DNA of 64,000 nucleotides from Mycolicibacterium austroafricanum (GCF_902705885.1 NZ_CACSIP010000026.1:1-64000), one strand, 5' to 3'. Counted from the first letter of the stretch, positions 50,936 to 60,019 are shown. Notes: generated from the letters alone by a model not told the origin. Numbers and translations are program-made.

Positions 50936-52783
50936 ATGGAGTTCTCTCGAATGGCGGCGTCGTTGCTGGCCCAGGGCGACGAGGGCGGCGGAACAGCGCT
51001 CAACGAGATCATCGGTCTGTCCGCCGCCGGGGCGGTGGTCACGGCGGTACTGCTGTGGATCGGCTACCTGCACCGCAATCACAAGATCACCTGGCTGACC
51101 TCGCTGGCGGACTGGTCGGGACGCCGGTTCAAGCGCCCGCCCTGGGTGGCGCTGCCGATCGCGATGTTCGTCTCCTCGATCATCTGCGCGCTGTTCGGGT
51201 TCATCTGGGACGTCAGCCTGCACATCGGAAACGGCCGGGACGACGGCGCACTGGCCAACCCGGCGCACTACTTCATCCTGATCGGCCTGTTCGGGATCTT
51301 CGTCGCCGGCTGCACCGCGATGGTGCTGCCGGTGGGCGAAGAAGCCAAGCCCGGACCGTCCGCGGTCCGCATCACCGACGACTGGCACGCCCCGGTAGGC
51401 GGCATCGTGATGGCCGGATGCGGGCTGTACGCGCTGATGGGTTTCCCGCTCGACGACGTCTGGCACCGCATCTTCGGCCAGGACGTCACGCTGTGGGGAC
51501 CGACCCACCTGATGATGATCGGCGGCGCAGGGTTCTCGACGCTGGCCGCGCTGTACCTGGAACGTGAGGGGCGGCGGGTCCGGCCGGAGGACGCCCCGCG
51601 CGACGGCGTCGGCCTGAAGTTCGTCCAGTATCTCGCATTCGCCGGCGTGCTCATCGGAGCGTCGGTCTACCAGATCGAATTCGACTTCGGCGTGCCGCAG
51701 TTCCGCCAGGTCTTCCAGCCGATGCTGATCGCCGCCGCGGCGGCGTTGGCGCTGGTGGCCGCGCGGATCTTCATGGGCCGCGGCGCTGCCCTGATCGCGG
51801 CGCTGATCGCCGTCGGACTGCGCGGGCTGGTCGCGCTGGCGGTGGCGCCGGTGCTGGACGCGCCGGTCAACTGGTTCCCGCTCTATCTCGGCGGCGCGGT
51901 CGTCGTCGAACTCCTGGCGTTGACGCCGCTTCTCAAACGTCCGGTCGTCTTCGGCCTGGTGGCCGGTCTGGGTATCGCGACGGTGGGCCTGTGGCTGGAA
52001 TCGCTGTGGATCAACGCCGTGTACCCGTTGCCGTGGCCGTCGAGCATCTGGCCGGAGGCACTGGCGATGTCGGTCCCGGTGGCTGTCCTCGTCGGTGGTT
52101 GCGGCGCCTTGGTCGGCATGGTGCTGTGTGGGCAGCGCCTGCCACGCCGCGCGATCGGCGTGGGCCTGGTGGCCTTGACCGTCGTCGCCATCGGCGCGGC
52201 GACCGCCAACGGCCTGCGTTACGACATGCCGCAGAACGCGACCGCCCAGGTCACCCTGACCGAGGCACCCGCGGTCGACGGTCAGCGCTATGTGACCGCC
52301 GACGTGCGACTCACACCCCCGGACGTCGTGAGCGACGATCCCAACTGGGTGACGGTGCTGGGCTGGCAGGGCGGCCTGCAGAATCAGCGCGGTCAGTTCG
52401 TCGACAACCTCGAGCAGGTCGGCCCCGGCCACTACGTCTCCACCGAGCCCATGCCGGTGTCGGGAACGTGGAAGACACTGCTGCGCGTGCACGACGGCCG
52501 GACGCTGGCGGCGGTGCCGATCTTCCTCGCCGGCGATCCGGGTATCGGCGCCGAGGAAGTTCCCGCCGAAGCGCAGTTCACCCGGCCGTTCGTCTCGGAG
52601 ATCACCATCCTGCAGCGGGAGCGCAGCCCCGACATCCCGGAGTCACTGTGGCTGATCGGATGCCTGATCGTGCTGGCCTGCACGCTGGCCATGGTCGCGG
52701 GAGTGACCTGGGGCGGCGGCCGGATCAACAACAACGAACCCAGCGGCAGTGACGCGGAACTGCAGCCGTCAGCGCAGTCATGA
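50936..52783 (+). CDS. Large polytopic membrane protein with extracytoplasmic FixH/YtkA-like tail
   Basis: A 615-residue protein, first of a four-gene coupled operon. About ten to twelve membrane helices fill residues 30-430 with loops bearing His (WHAPVGGIVMAGCG, GPTHLMMIGGAGFS). About 150 residues outside follow (QVTLTEAPAVDGQRYVTADV, SGTWKTLLRVHDGRTLAAVP), a beta-rich pattern like FixH/YtkA proteins that bind copper. A last helix (SLWLIGCLIVLACTLAMVAG) and short tail end it. ATG 50936 follows GGGTGGGG; GTG 50924 and ATG 50930 are alternatives. The His-rich loops and neighbour genes suggest metal handling. Function is unassigned. Confidence 0.75.
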   Translation: MEFSRMAASLLAQGDEGGGTALNEIIGLSAAGAVVTAVLLWIGYLHRNHKITWLTSLADWSGRRFKRPPWVALPIAMFVSSIICALFGFIWDVSLHIGNGRDDGALANPAHYFILIGLFGIFVAGCTAMVLPVGEEAKPGPSAVRITDDWHAPVGGIVMAGCGLYALMGFPLDDVWHRIFGQDVTLWGPTHLMMIGGAGFSTLAALYLEREGRRVRPEDAPRDGVGLKFVQYLAFAGVLIGASVYQIEFDFGVPQFRQVFQPMLIAAAAALALVAARIFMGRGAALIAALIAVGLRGLVALAVAPVLDAPVNWFPLYLGGAVVVELLALTPLLKRPVVFGLVAGLGIATVGLWLESLWINAVYPLPWPSSIWPEALAMSVPVAVLVGGCGALVGMVLCGQRLPRRAIGVGLVALTVVAIGAATANGLRYDMPQNATAQVTLTEAPAVDGQRYVTADVRLTPPDVVSDDPNWVTVLGWQGGLQNQRGQFVDNLEQVGPGHYVSTEPMPVSGTWKTLLRVHDGRTLAAVPIFLAGDPGIGAEEVPAEAQFTRPFVSEITILQRERSPDIPESLWLIGCLIVLACTLAMVAGVTWGGGRINNNEPSGSDAELQPSAQS

Positions 52784-52935
52784 CCTCCGGCGCCGACATC
52801 AACATCCTGGCCGACCATCCGATCTGGATCGCGGTGCCGGCGTTCGCACCCGCCATCGTGGTGGCCGGCGTGGTCGTCTACATCGCAGTCAAGAACCGAC
52901 AGAAGAAGGACAATCCCGACCGTGACAGCGCGTGA
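52780..52935 (+). CDS. Small single-pass membrane protein, 51 aa, in the coupled operon
   Basis: A 51-residue frame starting at the ATGA overlap with the large membrane protein. It is mostly one helix (IAVPAFAPAIVVAGVVVYIAV) with a basic tail (KNRQKKDNPDRD), so the tail faces the cytosol. Its last 14 bp overlap the next start, so it is held in a strict chain of translational coupling. That makes it a likely small subunit rather than a chance frame. It falls below usual gene-length limits. Confidence 0.8.
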   Translation: MTSGADINILADHPIWIAVPAFAPAIVVAGVVVYIAVKNRQKKDNPDRDSA

Positions 52936-53356
52936 CAGGGTCCTGGCCATGACGGTCGCAGCCGTGGTGACGCTCTCCGGATGCGGCGGCAGCGGTGGTG
53001 AGGGCACGGCCGCGCCGGGCACCACCGCGTCGGCCAATCCGACGGCCGCCACGGCCGGCCCGACCGAAAACGCCGACGCCGCACAGCCGACACCGCTGGT
53101 CATCGACATCGTGATCGAGGGCGGCGACGTCACCCCCACCAATGTGGCCCGCGAGGCCGCGGTGGGACAACCGATCGAGCTGCGGGTCGACAGCGACAGC
53201 GCCGACGAACTGCACGTGCACTCGACGCCGGAGCACACCTTCGACGTCGGGGTCGGCCCCGACCAGTCGTACCGGTTCACCGTCGAGATGCCCGGCCGCG
53301 TCGACGTCGAACTGCACCAGCTGCACAAGACGGTCGCGACCATCCAGGTGCGATGA
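52922..53356 (+). CDS. Cupredoxin-like lipoprotein
   Basis: A 144-residue lipoprotein. The signal ends at VVTLSGCGG, the lipobox with Cys as lipid site. A Thr/Ala/Pro linker is followed by a domain of about 85 residues like the EfeO-type cupredoxin (GGDVTPTNVAREAAVGQPIEL, DELHVHSTPEHTFDV, MPGRVDVELHQLHKTVATI). His residues in LHVHS, PEHT and LHQLH are candidate copper ligands; the usual Cys ligand is absent. GTG 52922 overlaps the small gene. It would sit on the outer face of the membrane beside the two polytopic partners. Confidence 0.8.
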   Translation: MTARDRVLAMTVAAVVTLSGCGGSGGEGTAAPGTTASANPTAATAGPTENADAAQPTPLVIDIVIEGGDVTPTNVAREAAVGQPIELRVDSDSADELHVHSTPEHTFDVGVGPDQSYRFTVEMPGRVDVELHQLHKTVATIQVR

Positions 53357-54681
53357 CGTCAGATCCGTCAGTCGCCGTGCTCGCGCACGGCCTCGGCGGT
53401 TCCGCCGACCTGCCGATCCCGTACACCTACGCGCTCGTCGGCGCCGCCTGGGCGCTGACCTTCACCTTCGCCGTCGTTGCGGTGGCATGGAAGAACCCGC
53501 GTTTCGACCCCGAGAAGCCGGGCAGGGCGCTGCCGGGCTGGCTGACCACCGCGGTGGACGCGCCGGCCGCCCGCTGGGTGGTCGCCGGGGTGGCGCTGGT
53601 GCTGACCGGCTGGGTGGCGATGGCCGCGTTCCTCGGCCCGTCCGGCGCCGAGAACCCGTTGCCAGGGGTGTTCTATGTGCTGCTCTGGGTGGGGCTGCCC
53701 GCGCTGTCGCTGCTGATCGGCCCGGTGTGGCGGGTGATCTCGCCGGTGCGGGCCGTCGCCCGGCTCACCGGTGGCCGCACCCTGGGTGGTGTCTACCCGC
53801 CGGCGCTGGGGTACTGGCCCGCGGCGGCCGGCCTGTTCGCGTTCGTCTGGCTCGAACTCGCCAGCCCCGACCCCGGCTCGGTGGGCGCGATCCGCACCTG
53901 GCTGCTGATCTATCTCGGGCTGACGCTGGCGGGGACCCTGTGGTGCGGGGCCCGGTGGAGTGCGCGGGCCGATCCGTTCGAGGTCTACAGCGTCGCCGCG
54001 TCGCGACTGTCGCCGTTGCGCCGCGACGGCGCGGGTCGCATCGTGGTCGGCAACCCGTTCGACCATCTGCTGACGATGCCGGTGCGCCCCGGAACCGTGG
54101 CGGTGCTGTCGGTGCTGCTGGGTTCCACGGCGTTCGACAGTTTCTCGGCCATGCCCCGGTGGCGGGCGTTCGTCGACTCCGCCACCTCGTCGGCGGTGAC
54201 GGCGACGATGCTGCGCACCGCCGGCCTGCTGCTGTTCGCCGGGGTGGTGGCCGCCACGTTCTGGCTGGCGGCGCGCTGCACCGGTGGGGTCGATGCGCAG
54301 CGGCGCCGGGAGCTTCCCGGCCTGATGGCGCACTCGCTGATCCCGATCGTGCTCGGCTATGTCTTCGCCCACTACCTGACCTATCTGGTGGAACGCGGCC
54401 AGGAGACGATCATCCGCCTCGCCGATCCGCTGGACCGGGGGTGGAACGTGCTGTGGCTGTCTCAGGCCGAGGTCAGCTACGTGCTGTCGATGCATCCGGC
54501 GGTGCTGGCCACCCTCAAGGTCGGGTTCGTGGTGGCCGGCCACATCGCCGGGGTGATCGCCGCACACGACAGGGCGCTGGCGCTGCTGCCGGAGCGGCAC
54601 CGGTTGACCGGGCAGTTGGCGATGATGCTGGTGATGGTCGGGTACACGTTCACCGGCCTGTATCTGTTGTTCGGCGGGTGA
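53353..54681 (+). CDS. Polytopic membrane protein, possibly FedB/fenitrothion-hydrolase-like
   Basis: A 442-residue protein with about ten helices. The N-terminus ends a short lead with AHGLGGSADLPIPYTYALVG, a motif I recall in membrane proteins labelled fenitrothion hydrolase; that naming gives little about real function. His and Arg in AHYLTYLVERGQETIIRLADP and HPAVLATLKVGFVVAGHIAG may line a metal site. Its ATG overlaps the lipoprotein stop as ATGA. It completes the four-gene operon. pncA follows 31 bp later and may be read from the same transcript. Confidence 0.72.
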   Translation: MTSDPSVAVLAHGLGGSADLPIPYTYALVGAAWALTFTFAVVAVAWKNPRFDPEKPGRALPGWLTTAVDAPAARWVVAGVALVLTGWVAMAAFLGPSGAENPLPGVFYVLLWVGLPALSLLIGPVWRVISPVRAVARLTGGRTLGGVYPPALGYWPAAAGLFAFVWLELASPDPGSVGAIRTWLLIYLGLTLAGTLWCGARWSARADPFEVYSVAASRLSPLRRDGAGRIVVGNPFDHLLTMPVRPGTVAVLSVLLGSTAFDSFSAMPRWRAFVDSATSSAVTATMLRTAGLLLFAGVVAATFWLAARCTGGVDAQRRRELPGLMAHSLIPIVLGYVFAHYLTYLVERGQETIIRLADPLDRGWNVLWLSQAEVSYVLSMHPAVLATLKVGFVVAGHIAGVIAAHDRALALLPERHRLTGQLAMMLVMVGYTFTGLYLLFGG

Positions 54682-54712
54682 GATCGCCCGGGTCCGGACG
54701 TACCGTGGGGAC

Positions 54713-55279
54713 ATGAAGCAGTCACATCAGGCGCTGATCATCGTCGACGTGCAGAACGACTTCTGCGAGGGCGGCTCACTGGCGGTCACCGGCGGCGCGG
54801 CGGTGGCGCGCGGCATCAACGAACTGCTCGCGGCGGATCCCGGTTACGACCATGTGGTCGCCACCAAGGACTTCCACATCGATCCGGGCGACCACTTCTC
54901 CGAAACCCCCGACTTCGTGTCGTCGTGGCCCCGGCACTGTGTGGTCGCCACTCCGGGCACCGAGTTCCACCCCGACCTCGACATCGGCCCGGTGGAAGCG
55001 GTGTTCAGAAAGGGCCATCACTCGGCCGCCTACAGCGGGTTCGAGGGTGTCGACGACGACGGGACGACGCTGGCCGACTGGTTGCGTGGACGTGACGTCG
55101 ACACCGTCGACATCGTCGGCATCGCCACTGACCACTGCGTGAAAGCCACCGCCGCCGACGCGGTGGCCGCCGGGTTCAGCACCAGGGTGTTGTTGGACCT
55201 CACTGCGGGGGTGTCCCCTGCGACCACCGCGGAGGCTGTGCAGGCATTACGCGCCGCCGGTGTGACGGTCGCCGGCTAG
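54713..55279 (+). CDS. pncA: Nicotinamidase/pyrazinamidase PncA
   Basis: A 188-residue amidase that turns nicotinamide into nicotinic acid and activates pyrazinamide. The triad is intact: Asp in LIIVDVQNDFCEGG (Asp12), Lys in AVFRKGHHS (about 100) and Cys in GIATDHCVKAT (about 142). Metal ligands lie in KDFHIDPGDHFSE and SSWPRHC (one Asp, three His). The sequence follows M. tuberculosis PncA along its length, with four extra residues at the N-terminus. It is probably cytosolic. It follows the membrane operon by 31 bp. Confidence 0.95.
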   Translation: MKQSHQALIIVDVQNDFCEGGSLAVTGGAAVARGINELLAADPGYDHVVATKDFHIDPGDHFSETPDFVSSWPRHCVVATPGTEFHPDLDIGPVEAVFRKGHHSAAYSGFEGVDDDGTTLADWLRGRDVDTVDIVGIATDHCVKATAADAVAAGFSTRVLLDLTAGVSPATTAEAVQALRAAGVTVAG

Positions 55280-55453
55280 GTGAGAGTGGCCACACCGGCT
55301 GCGCCCAGAGTTTGCAGAGTCGGATAAACGGGCAGTTCAGCGGGTACGTGCCAACGCTTCGCCCCAGGTCCGAGCGGTTCGCCGCATGTTCCCGACCTGG
55401 GCACACCGTATTGTCGCCTTGATCGTCCCCGTCCGCCAGAAGAAGAGTGCCCC

Positions 55454-57592
55454 TTGACCCAAGTCTCCAACCCCAATGCCGTCCCCCAGGAAATCTGGCG
55501 CGGCAAGGCCTATCCGCTCGGGGCGACCTACGACGGCTCCGGCACCAACTTCGCGTTGTTCAGCGAGGTCGCCGAGCGCGTCGAGTTGTGCCTGTTCGAC
55601 GCGGACGGGGCCGAGACCAGGATGACCCTGCCGGAGGTGGACGCGTTCGTCTGGCACGGGTTCCTGCCCAACATCGAACCCGGCCAGCGCTACGGCTACC
55701 GCGTGCACGGTCCGCACGATCCCGACGCCGGCCACCGGTGTAACCCGAACAAGCTGCTGCTGGACCCGTATGCGAAGGCGATCGACGGCAACTTCGTCTG
55801 GAACCAGTCGTTGTTCGGCTACAACTTCGGCGACGAGGACAGCCGCAACGACGACGACTCCGCGGCGAGCATGCCCAAGTCGGTGGTGATCAACCCGTAC
55901 TTCGACTGGGGTGTGGACCGCCCGCCCAAGCACGAGTACGCCGACACCATCATCTACGAGGCGCACGTCAAGGGGCTCACCGAGACCCATCCCGACATCC
56001 CCGAGCAGATGCGCGGTACCTACGCAGCCGTGGCACACCCGGCGATCATCGAGCACCTCCAGGAGATGGGCATCACCGCGATCGAACTGATGCCGGTGCA
56101 CCATTTCGCCAACGACTCCACGCTGATCGACAAGGGGCTGTCGAACTACTGGGGTTACAACACCATCGGGTTCTTCGCCCCCGACTCGAAATACAGCAGC
56201 AGCGGCACCCCCGGCGGTCAGGTGCAGGAGTTCAAGGCGATGGTGCGCAGCCTGCACGAAGCTGGGATCGAGGTGATCCTCGACGTGGTCTACAACCACA
56301 CCGCTGAGGGCAACCACCTGGGCCCAACGGTCTCGATGCGGGGCATCGACAACGCGGCCTACTACCGGTTGGTGGAGGACGACAAGCGCTACTACATGGA
56401 CTACACCGGCACCGGGAACAGTCTGAACGTCGGCCACCCGCATTCGCTGCAGCTGATCATGGATTCGCTGCGGTACTGGGTGACCGAGATGCACGTCGAC
56501 GGGTTCCGGTTCGATCTGGCGTCGACGCTGGCCAGGGAGTTCTATGACGTCGACAAGCTGTCGACGTTCTTCGAACTGGTGCAACAGGATCCGACCGTCA
56601 GCCAGGTCAAGTTGATCGCCGAACCGTGGGACGTCGGCCCCGGTGGCTATCAGGTCGGGAACTTCCCGCCGCAGTGGACGGAGTGGAACGGCAAGTACCG
56701 CGACACCGTGCGCGACTTCTGGCGCGGTGAGCCCGCCACGCTCGACGAGTTCGCCTACCGGCTGACCGGCTCGGCGGACCTCTACGAGAACACCGCGCGG
56801 CGTCCGGTGGCGTCGATCAACTTCGTCATCGCCCACGACGGGTTCACGCTGCGGGACCTGGTGTCCTACAACGAGAAACACAACGAGGCCAACGGCGAGG
56901 ACAACAACGACGGTGAGAGCCACAACCGGTCCTGGAACTGCGGTGTCGAGGGCCCCACTGAAGATAGCGAAGTCAACGCGTTGCGGGCACGGCAGGAACG
57001 CAATTTCCTGACCACGCTGCTGTTGTCGCAGGGTGTTCCGATGATCTGCCATGGCGACGAACTCGGACGGACGCAGGGCGGCAACAACAACGGGTACTGC
57101 CAGGACAACGAGACCACCTGGATCGACTGGGCCAATGCCGACGCCGACCTGCTCGAGTTCACCAGGTCGGTGTCGGCCCTGCGCGCCGCGCACCCGGTCT
57201 TCCGGCGGCGCCGGTTCTTCAGCGGGAAGCCGGTGGGCCGGCGCGGCCAGGCCGGCCTGCCGGACATCGCGTGGTTCACCCCGGACGGTACGGAGATGAC
57301 CGGCGAGGACTGGGGTTCGGGCTTCGCCAAGTCGCTGGCGGTCTACCTCAACGGCCACGGCATACCCGACCCGGACACCCGCGGGCAGCGGATCGTCGAC
57401 GATTCGTTCGTGCTGTGTTTCAACGCTCACTACGAGCCGATCAAGTTCAAGCTGCCGCCGAAGAAGTTCGCAGCGTCGTGGCAGGTCGTGGTCGACACCG
57501 CGGCTGCCCCCGGCGCCGAGCCCAAACCGGTTGGCAAGACGGTGTCGGTCGAGGCCAGAGCGGTGCTGGTGCTGCGCGCGCCGGTAGAGTGA
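55454..57592 (+). CDS. glgX: Glycogen debranching enzyme GlgX/TreX
   Basis: A 712-residue GH13 isoamylase-type enzyme that cuts alpha-1,6 branches of glycogen. A CBM48-like domain is first (YPLGATYDGSGTNFALFSEVA). Then come GH13 regions I to IV: DVVYNHTAEG, GFRFDLASTLARE (nucleophile Asp), KLIAEPWDVGPGGYQ (acid Glu) and NFVIAHDGFTLRDL. The start codon is TTG 55454, with a weak ribosome site (GAAGAG). M. tuberculosis treX lies beside treY/treZ; here the gene stands alone, with the maltokinase gene close downstream. That suggests a place in the glycogen/maltose-1-phosphate (GlgE) network. Confidence 0.93.
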   Translation: MTQVSNPNAVPQEIWRGKAYPLGATYDGSGTNFALFSEVAERVELCLFDADGAETRMTLPEVDAFVWHGFLPNIEPGQRYGYRVHGPHDPDAGHRCNPNKLLLDPYAKAIDGNFVWNQSLFGYNFGDEDSRNDDDSAASMPKSVVINPYFDWGVDRPPKHEYADTIIYEAHVKGLTETHPDIPEQMRGTYAAVAHPAIIEHLQEMGITAIELMPVHHFANDSTLIDKGLSNYWGYNTIGFFAPDSKYSSSGTPGGQVQEFKAMVRSLHEAGIEVILDVVYNHTAEGNHLGPTVSMRGIDNAAYYRLVEDDKRYYMDYTGTGNSLNVGHPHSLQLIMDSLRYWVTEMHVDGFRFDLASTLAREFYDVDKLSTFFELVQQDPTVSQVKLIAEPWDVGPGGYQVGNFPPQWTEWNGKYRDTVRDFWRGEPATLDEFAYRLTGSADLYENTARRPVASINFVIAHDGFTLRDLVSYNEKHNEANGEDNNDGESHNRSWNCGVEGPTEDSEVNALRARQERNFLTTLLLSQGVPMICHGDELGRTQGGNNNGYCQDNETTWIDWANADADLLEFTRSVSALRAAHPVFRRRRFFSGKPVGRRGQAGLPDIAWFTPDGTEMTGEDWGSGFAKSLAVYLNGHGIPDPDTRGQRIVDDSFVLCFNAHYEPIKFKLPPKKFAASWQVVVDTAAAPGAEPKPVGKTVSVEARAVLVLRAPVE

Positions 57593-57764
57593 CGCCGAAT
57601 CCCCCGACGATCCCGAAAGGCACCTGAAAGCCGTTGCGCGCCACGGCGCTTAGTGGCCCGAGTTCAGCTGTTTTCCCGACGCCGTGTGTTAGCTTGAAAG
57701 TGCTGTTGCAACCGTGGCCGCCGAGTTGGCATCGGTAGTTTCAGATTGCCACCGGCCGGGCGGG

Positions 57765-57918
57765 CCGGGTGTAGGAGCCGAAGAGCGGCGGCGTCCTACC
57801 CGGCGGCCACGGTTGCCAGCCTGCACGGCCCGCCGTGGTCGCCAGCCTGCACGGCCCGCCGTGGTCGCCAGCCTGCACGGCCCGCCGTGGTCGCCAGCCT
57901 GCACGGCCCGCCGTGGTG
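57765..57918 (+). repeat. Four 26-bp tandem repeats with flanking hairpin upstream of an SDR gene
   Basis: GCCAGCCTGCACGGCCCGCC plus GTGGTC (26 bp) occurs at 57815-57840, 57841-57866, 57867-57892 and, with a final G, 57893-57918. Three are identical. Each contains CACGG-CCCG-CCGTG, a small hairpin. Just before them CCGGGTGTAGGA (57765-57776) can pair with TCCTACCCGG (57794-57803). The array ends 15 bp before the SDR start codon. It fills the last third of a 341-bp gap; the first 170 bp hold no clear feature. Confidence 0.9.
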
Positions 57919-57933
57919 TCCCACACTGGAGTC

Positions 57934-58710
57934 ATGTTCTCAGTAGCGGATCGGTCAGTCCTGGTCACTGGGGGAAGTAAGGGAATCGGCCTCGGCATCG
58001 CCTCGGTGTTCGCCACGGCCGGCGCGCACGTGGCGATCGCGGCTCGCTCGCAGTCGGACCTGGACTCCGCGGTCACCCAACTCGACGACCTCGGCGAAGG
58101 CCGGGTGATCGGCGTCCGCGCCGACGTGTCCGACCGTGACTCCTGCACCGCGATGGCGGCGGCGGTGGTGGACGCGTTCGGCGGGATCGATGTGCTGTGC
58201 GCCAACGCCGGCATCTTCCCCGAGGCGCCGCTGAAGACGATGACACCCGCGCAGTTGTCGGAAGTTCTCGACGTCAACGTCAAGGGCAACGTGTACAGCG
58301 TGCAGGCGTGCCTGGACGCGCTGATCGCCTCTGGACGTGGCCGCATCGTGCTGACCTCGTCGATCACCGGTCCGATCACCGGATTCCCCGGTTGGACGCA
58401 CTACGGCGCGTCGAAGGCCGCGCAACTGGGGTTCATGAGGACCGCCGCGATCGAGTTGGCGCCGCACAAGATCACGGTCAACGCCGTGCTGCCGGGCAAC
58501 ATCCTGACCGAGGGCCTGCAGGACCTGGGCGAGGACTACCTGGCCGGGATGGCGAAGGCGATACCGGCGGGGGCACTCGGCACCCCCGCTGACATCGGTT
58601 ACACGGCGGTGTTCCTGGCCAGCGACGAAGCGGGTTACCTCACCGGCCAGTCGATCGCGGTCGACGGCGGGCAGGTGCTGCCCGAGTCTCCGGACGCGGT
58701 CACGCCTTGA
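57934..58710 (+). CDS. Short-chain dehydrogenase/reductase (classical SDR)
   Basis: A 258-residue Rossmann-fold SDR. The cofactor motif VLVTGGSKGIGLGIA, the NAG motif DVLCANAGIF, the Ser of IVLTSSITGP and YGASKAAQLG (YxxxK) form a complete active site. Sequence after the first strand (AIAARSQ) with Arg suggests NADPH. It would reduce a ketone or oxidise an alcohol, as in FabG-like members. The start ATG 57934 lies right after the 26-bp repeat array, so its ribosome site is only the weak CTGGAG. Its 3' end overlaps the convergent maltokinase gene by 11 bp. Confidence 0.87.
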   Translation: MFSVADRSVLVTGGSKGIGLGIASVFATAGAHVAIAARSQSDLDSAVTQLDDLGEGRVIGVRADVSDRDSCTAMAAAVVDAFGGIDVLCANAGIFPEAPLKTMTPAQLSEVLDVNVKGNVYSVQACLDALIASGRGRIVLTSSITGPITGFPGWTHYGASKAAQLGFMRTAAIELAPHKITVNAVLPGNILTEGLQDLGEDYLAGMAKAIPAGALGTPADIGYTAVFLASDEAGYLTGQSIAVDGGQVLPESPDAVTP

Positions 58711-60019
58711 GGATGCGCTCGATCGACCGCATCGGGATAGGCAGCCAGGACGGGCGGAAGCGCGCCTCGTAGGCCGCCTCGTACACCGCCTTGTCCAGTT
58801 CGTAGGCGGCGAGCACCTGACCTGAATCCCGCGGATCCGCTCCGGCCACCGCGGCGTAACCGTCGCAGAACGCCGCACTGTTGCGCGCCACCCAGTCCCG
58901 CGCCCGGTCGGGGTCGACCGCCACGTCGGCCGAATCCTGATGGGCGGCGTACTCGAAGGACCGCAGCACCCCGGCGACGTCGCGCAATGCCGAATCCGGC
59001 CGTCGGCGTTCGTCGAGCGGTTGGCCCGGTTCACCCTCGAAGTCGATCAGCAGCCACCGCTGCGGCGTCCGAAGCACCTGGCCCAGATGCAGGTCGCCGT
59101 GCACCCGCTGGACCGGGATCGTCTCGTCGGCGAGCAAGCGGTAGCGCTCCTCGATCAGCGGCAGGTGGTCCTGCAGCGCGGGCGCCGCCAGCGCCGCCGA
59201 GCGCAACCGCTGCAACGACGTCTCGACGGGGAAAGGCGCCGATGACGTGCCCAGCTGCTCGGCGAGCGTCGCGTGCACCGACGCGACGGCCTCGCCGAGC
59301 GCCCGGGACTCGACGGCGAAGTCGGCCGCTTCCCGGCCTGCGTACAGGCTGCGGGTGTTGGCCGTGGCCATGTCCCAGCCCTCGGTGCTGTTCGCCGCGA
59401 ACTCCGTCACCATGCCGAGGGCGCACGGCTCTGATCCTGTTGCGTCCCAAGATGTCTCGTACGATCCGAGCAGCCGCGCGACATGCGGGTTGCCCGCCCG
59501 GGCCAGCACCCGGTTCAGCTCGATGTCGGGGTTGATCCCGGGGGTGATCCGGCGGAACAGCTTGAGCACCGCCCGGTCGCCGAAGATGACGCTGGTGTTG
59601 CTCTGCTCGGCCCCCGACGCCCGTGGTGTCGCGTCCAGCGGCAGCGTGACGTCGGGTTCCCTGCCGAAGCGCAGCTGCCCCACGACGGCCGACGCGTCGA
59701 TCAGCGCCAACAGACGGTGTGCGGCGTCCGGGTCGTAGAGGGCGTCGTAGCCGCGGTGGTGGCCGTCCGGACCCGGGGCCGTTCCGATGGTCGCGACCTC
59801 GCGGTACCTGTCCTCGGGAGCACTGTCCCACCGCACCAGCACCTGATAGCGCTCGGCGGAGCCGTCGGTGTAGGTGGCGTCGAGGAGCACGAACTCGAGG
59901 TCGTCACCCAGCGGGGCGACCACCGCAGGCTCGACCGACGCCAGTTCCCGGCTGCGGCCGGCGTACCAGCGCTGGTGTCGCATCCAATCGCCGAACGGCA
60001 GTGTCATCTCCGGGGTCAT
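58700..60019 (-). CDS. mak: Maltokinase Mak
   Basis: A 439-residue kinase that phosphorylates maltose to maltose-1-phosphate, the GlgE substrate for alpha-glucan synthesis. It has the aminoglycoside-kinase-like fold with RVHGDLHLGQVLRT (catalytic loop) and LLIDFEGEPGQPL (metal-binding DFEG). The N-terminal domain contains the mycobacterial MTLPFGDWMRHQRWYAGRSR start. AGGAGA precedes ATG 60019. In M. tuberculosis it is Rv0127, next to treS (Rv0126); treS is not in this window. It fits with glgX 1.1 kb away. Confidence 0.93.
   Translation of the reverse strand: MTPEMTLPFGDWMRHQRWYAGRSRELASVEPAVVAPLGDDLEFVLLDATYTDGSAERYQVLVRWDSAPEDRYREVATIGTAPGPDGHHRGYDALYDPDAAHRLLALIDASAVVGQLRFGREPDVTLPLDATPRASGAEQSNTSVIFGDRAVLKLFRRITPGINPDIELNRVLARAGNPHVARLLGSYETSWDATGSEPCALGMVTEFAANSTEGWDMATANTRSLYAGREAADFAVESRALGEAVASVHATLAEQLGTSSAPFPVETSLQRLRSAALAAPALQDHLPLIEERYRLLADETIPVQRVHGDLHLGQVLRTPQRWLLIDFEGEPGQPLDERRRPDSALRDVAGVLRSFEYAAHQDSADVAVDPDRARDWVARNSAAFCDGYAAVAGADPRDSGQVLAAYELDKAVYEAAYEARFRPSWLPIPMRSIERILKA

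Noticed and set aside
50900..52492. A minus-strand open frame of 530 codons opposite the large membrane protein gene
   Set aside because: His/Arg/Gln-rich shadow translation; the + strand frame has membrane helices, ribosome site and coupling to downstream genes.
55337..57430. A minus-strand open frame of about 700 codons opposite glgX
   Set aside because: Antisense to a complete GH13 enzyme with all catalytic motifs; the translated product has no domain and biased composition.
57815..57918. Four 26-bp repeats as a CRISPR array
   Set aside because: The copies are directly adjacent without spacers and no cas gene is present.
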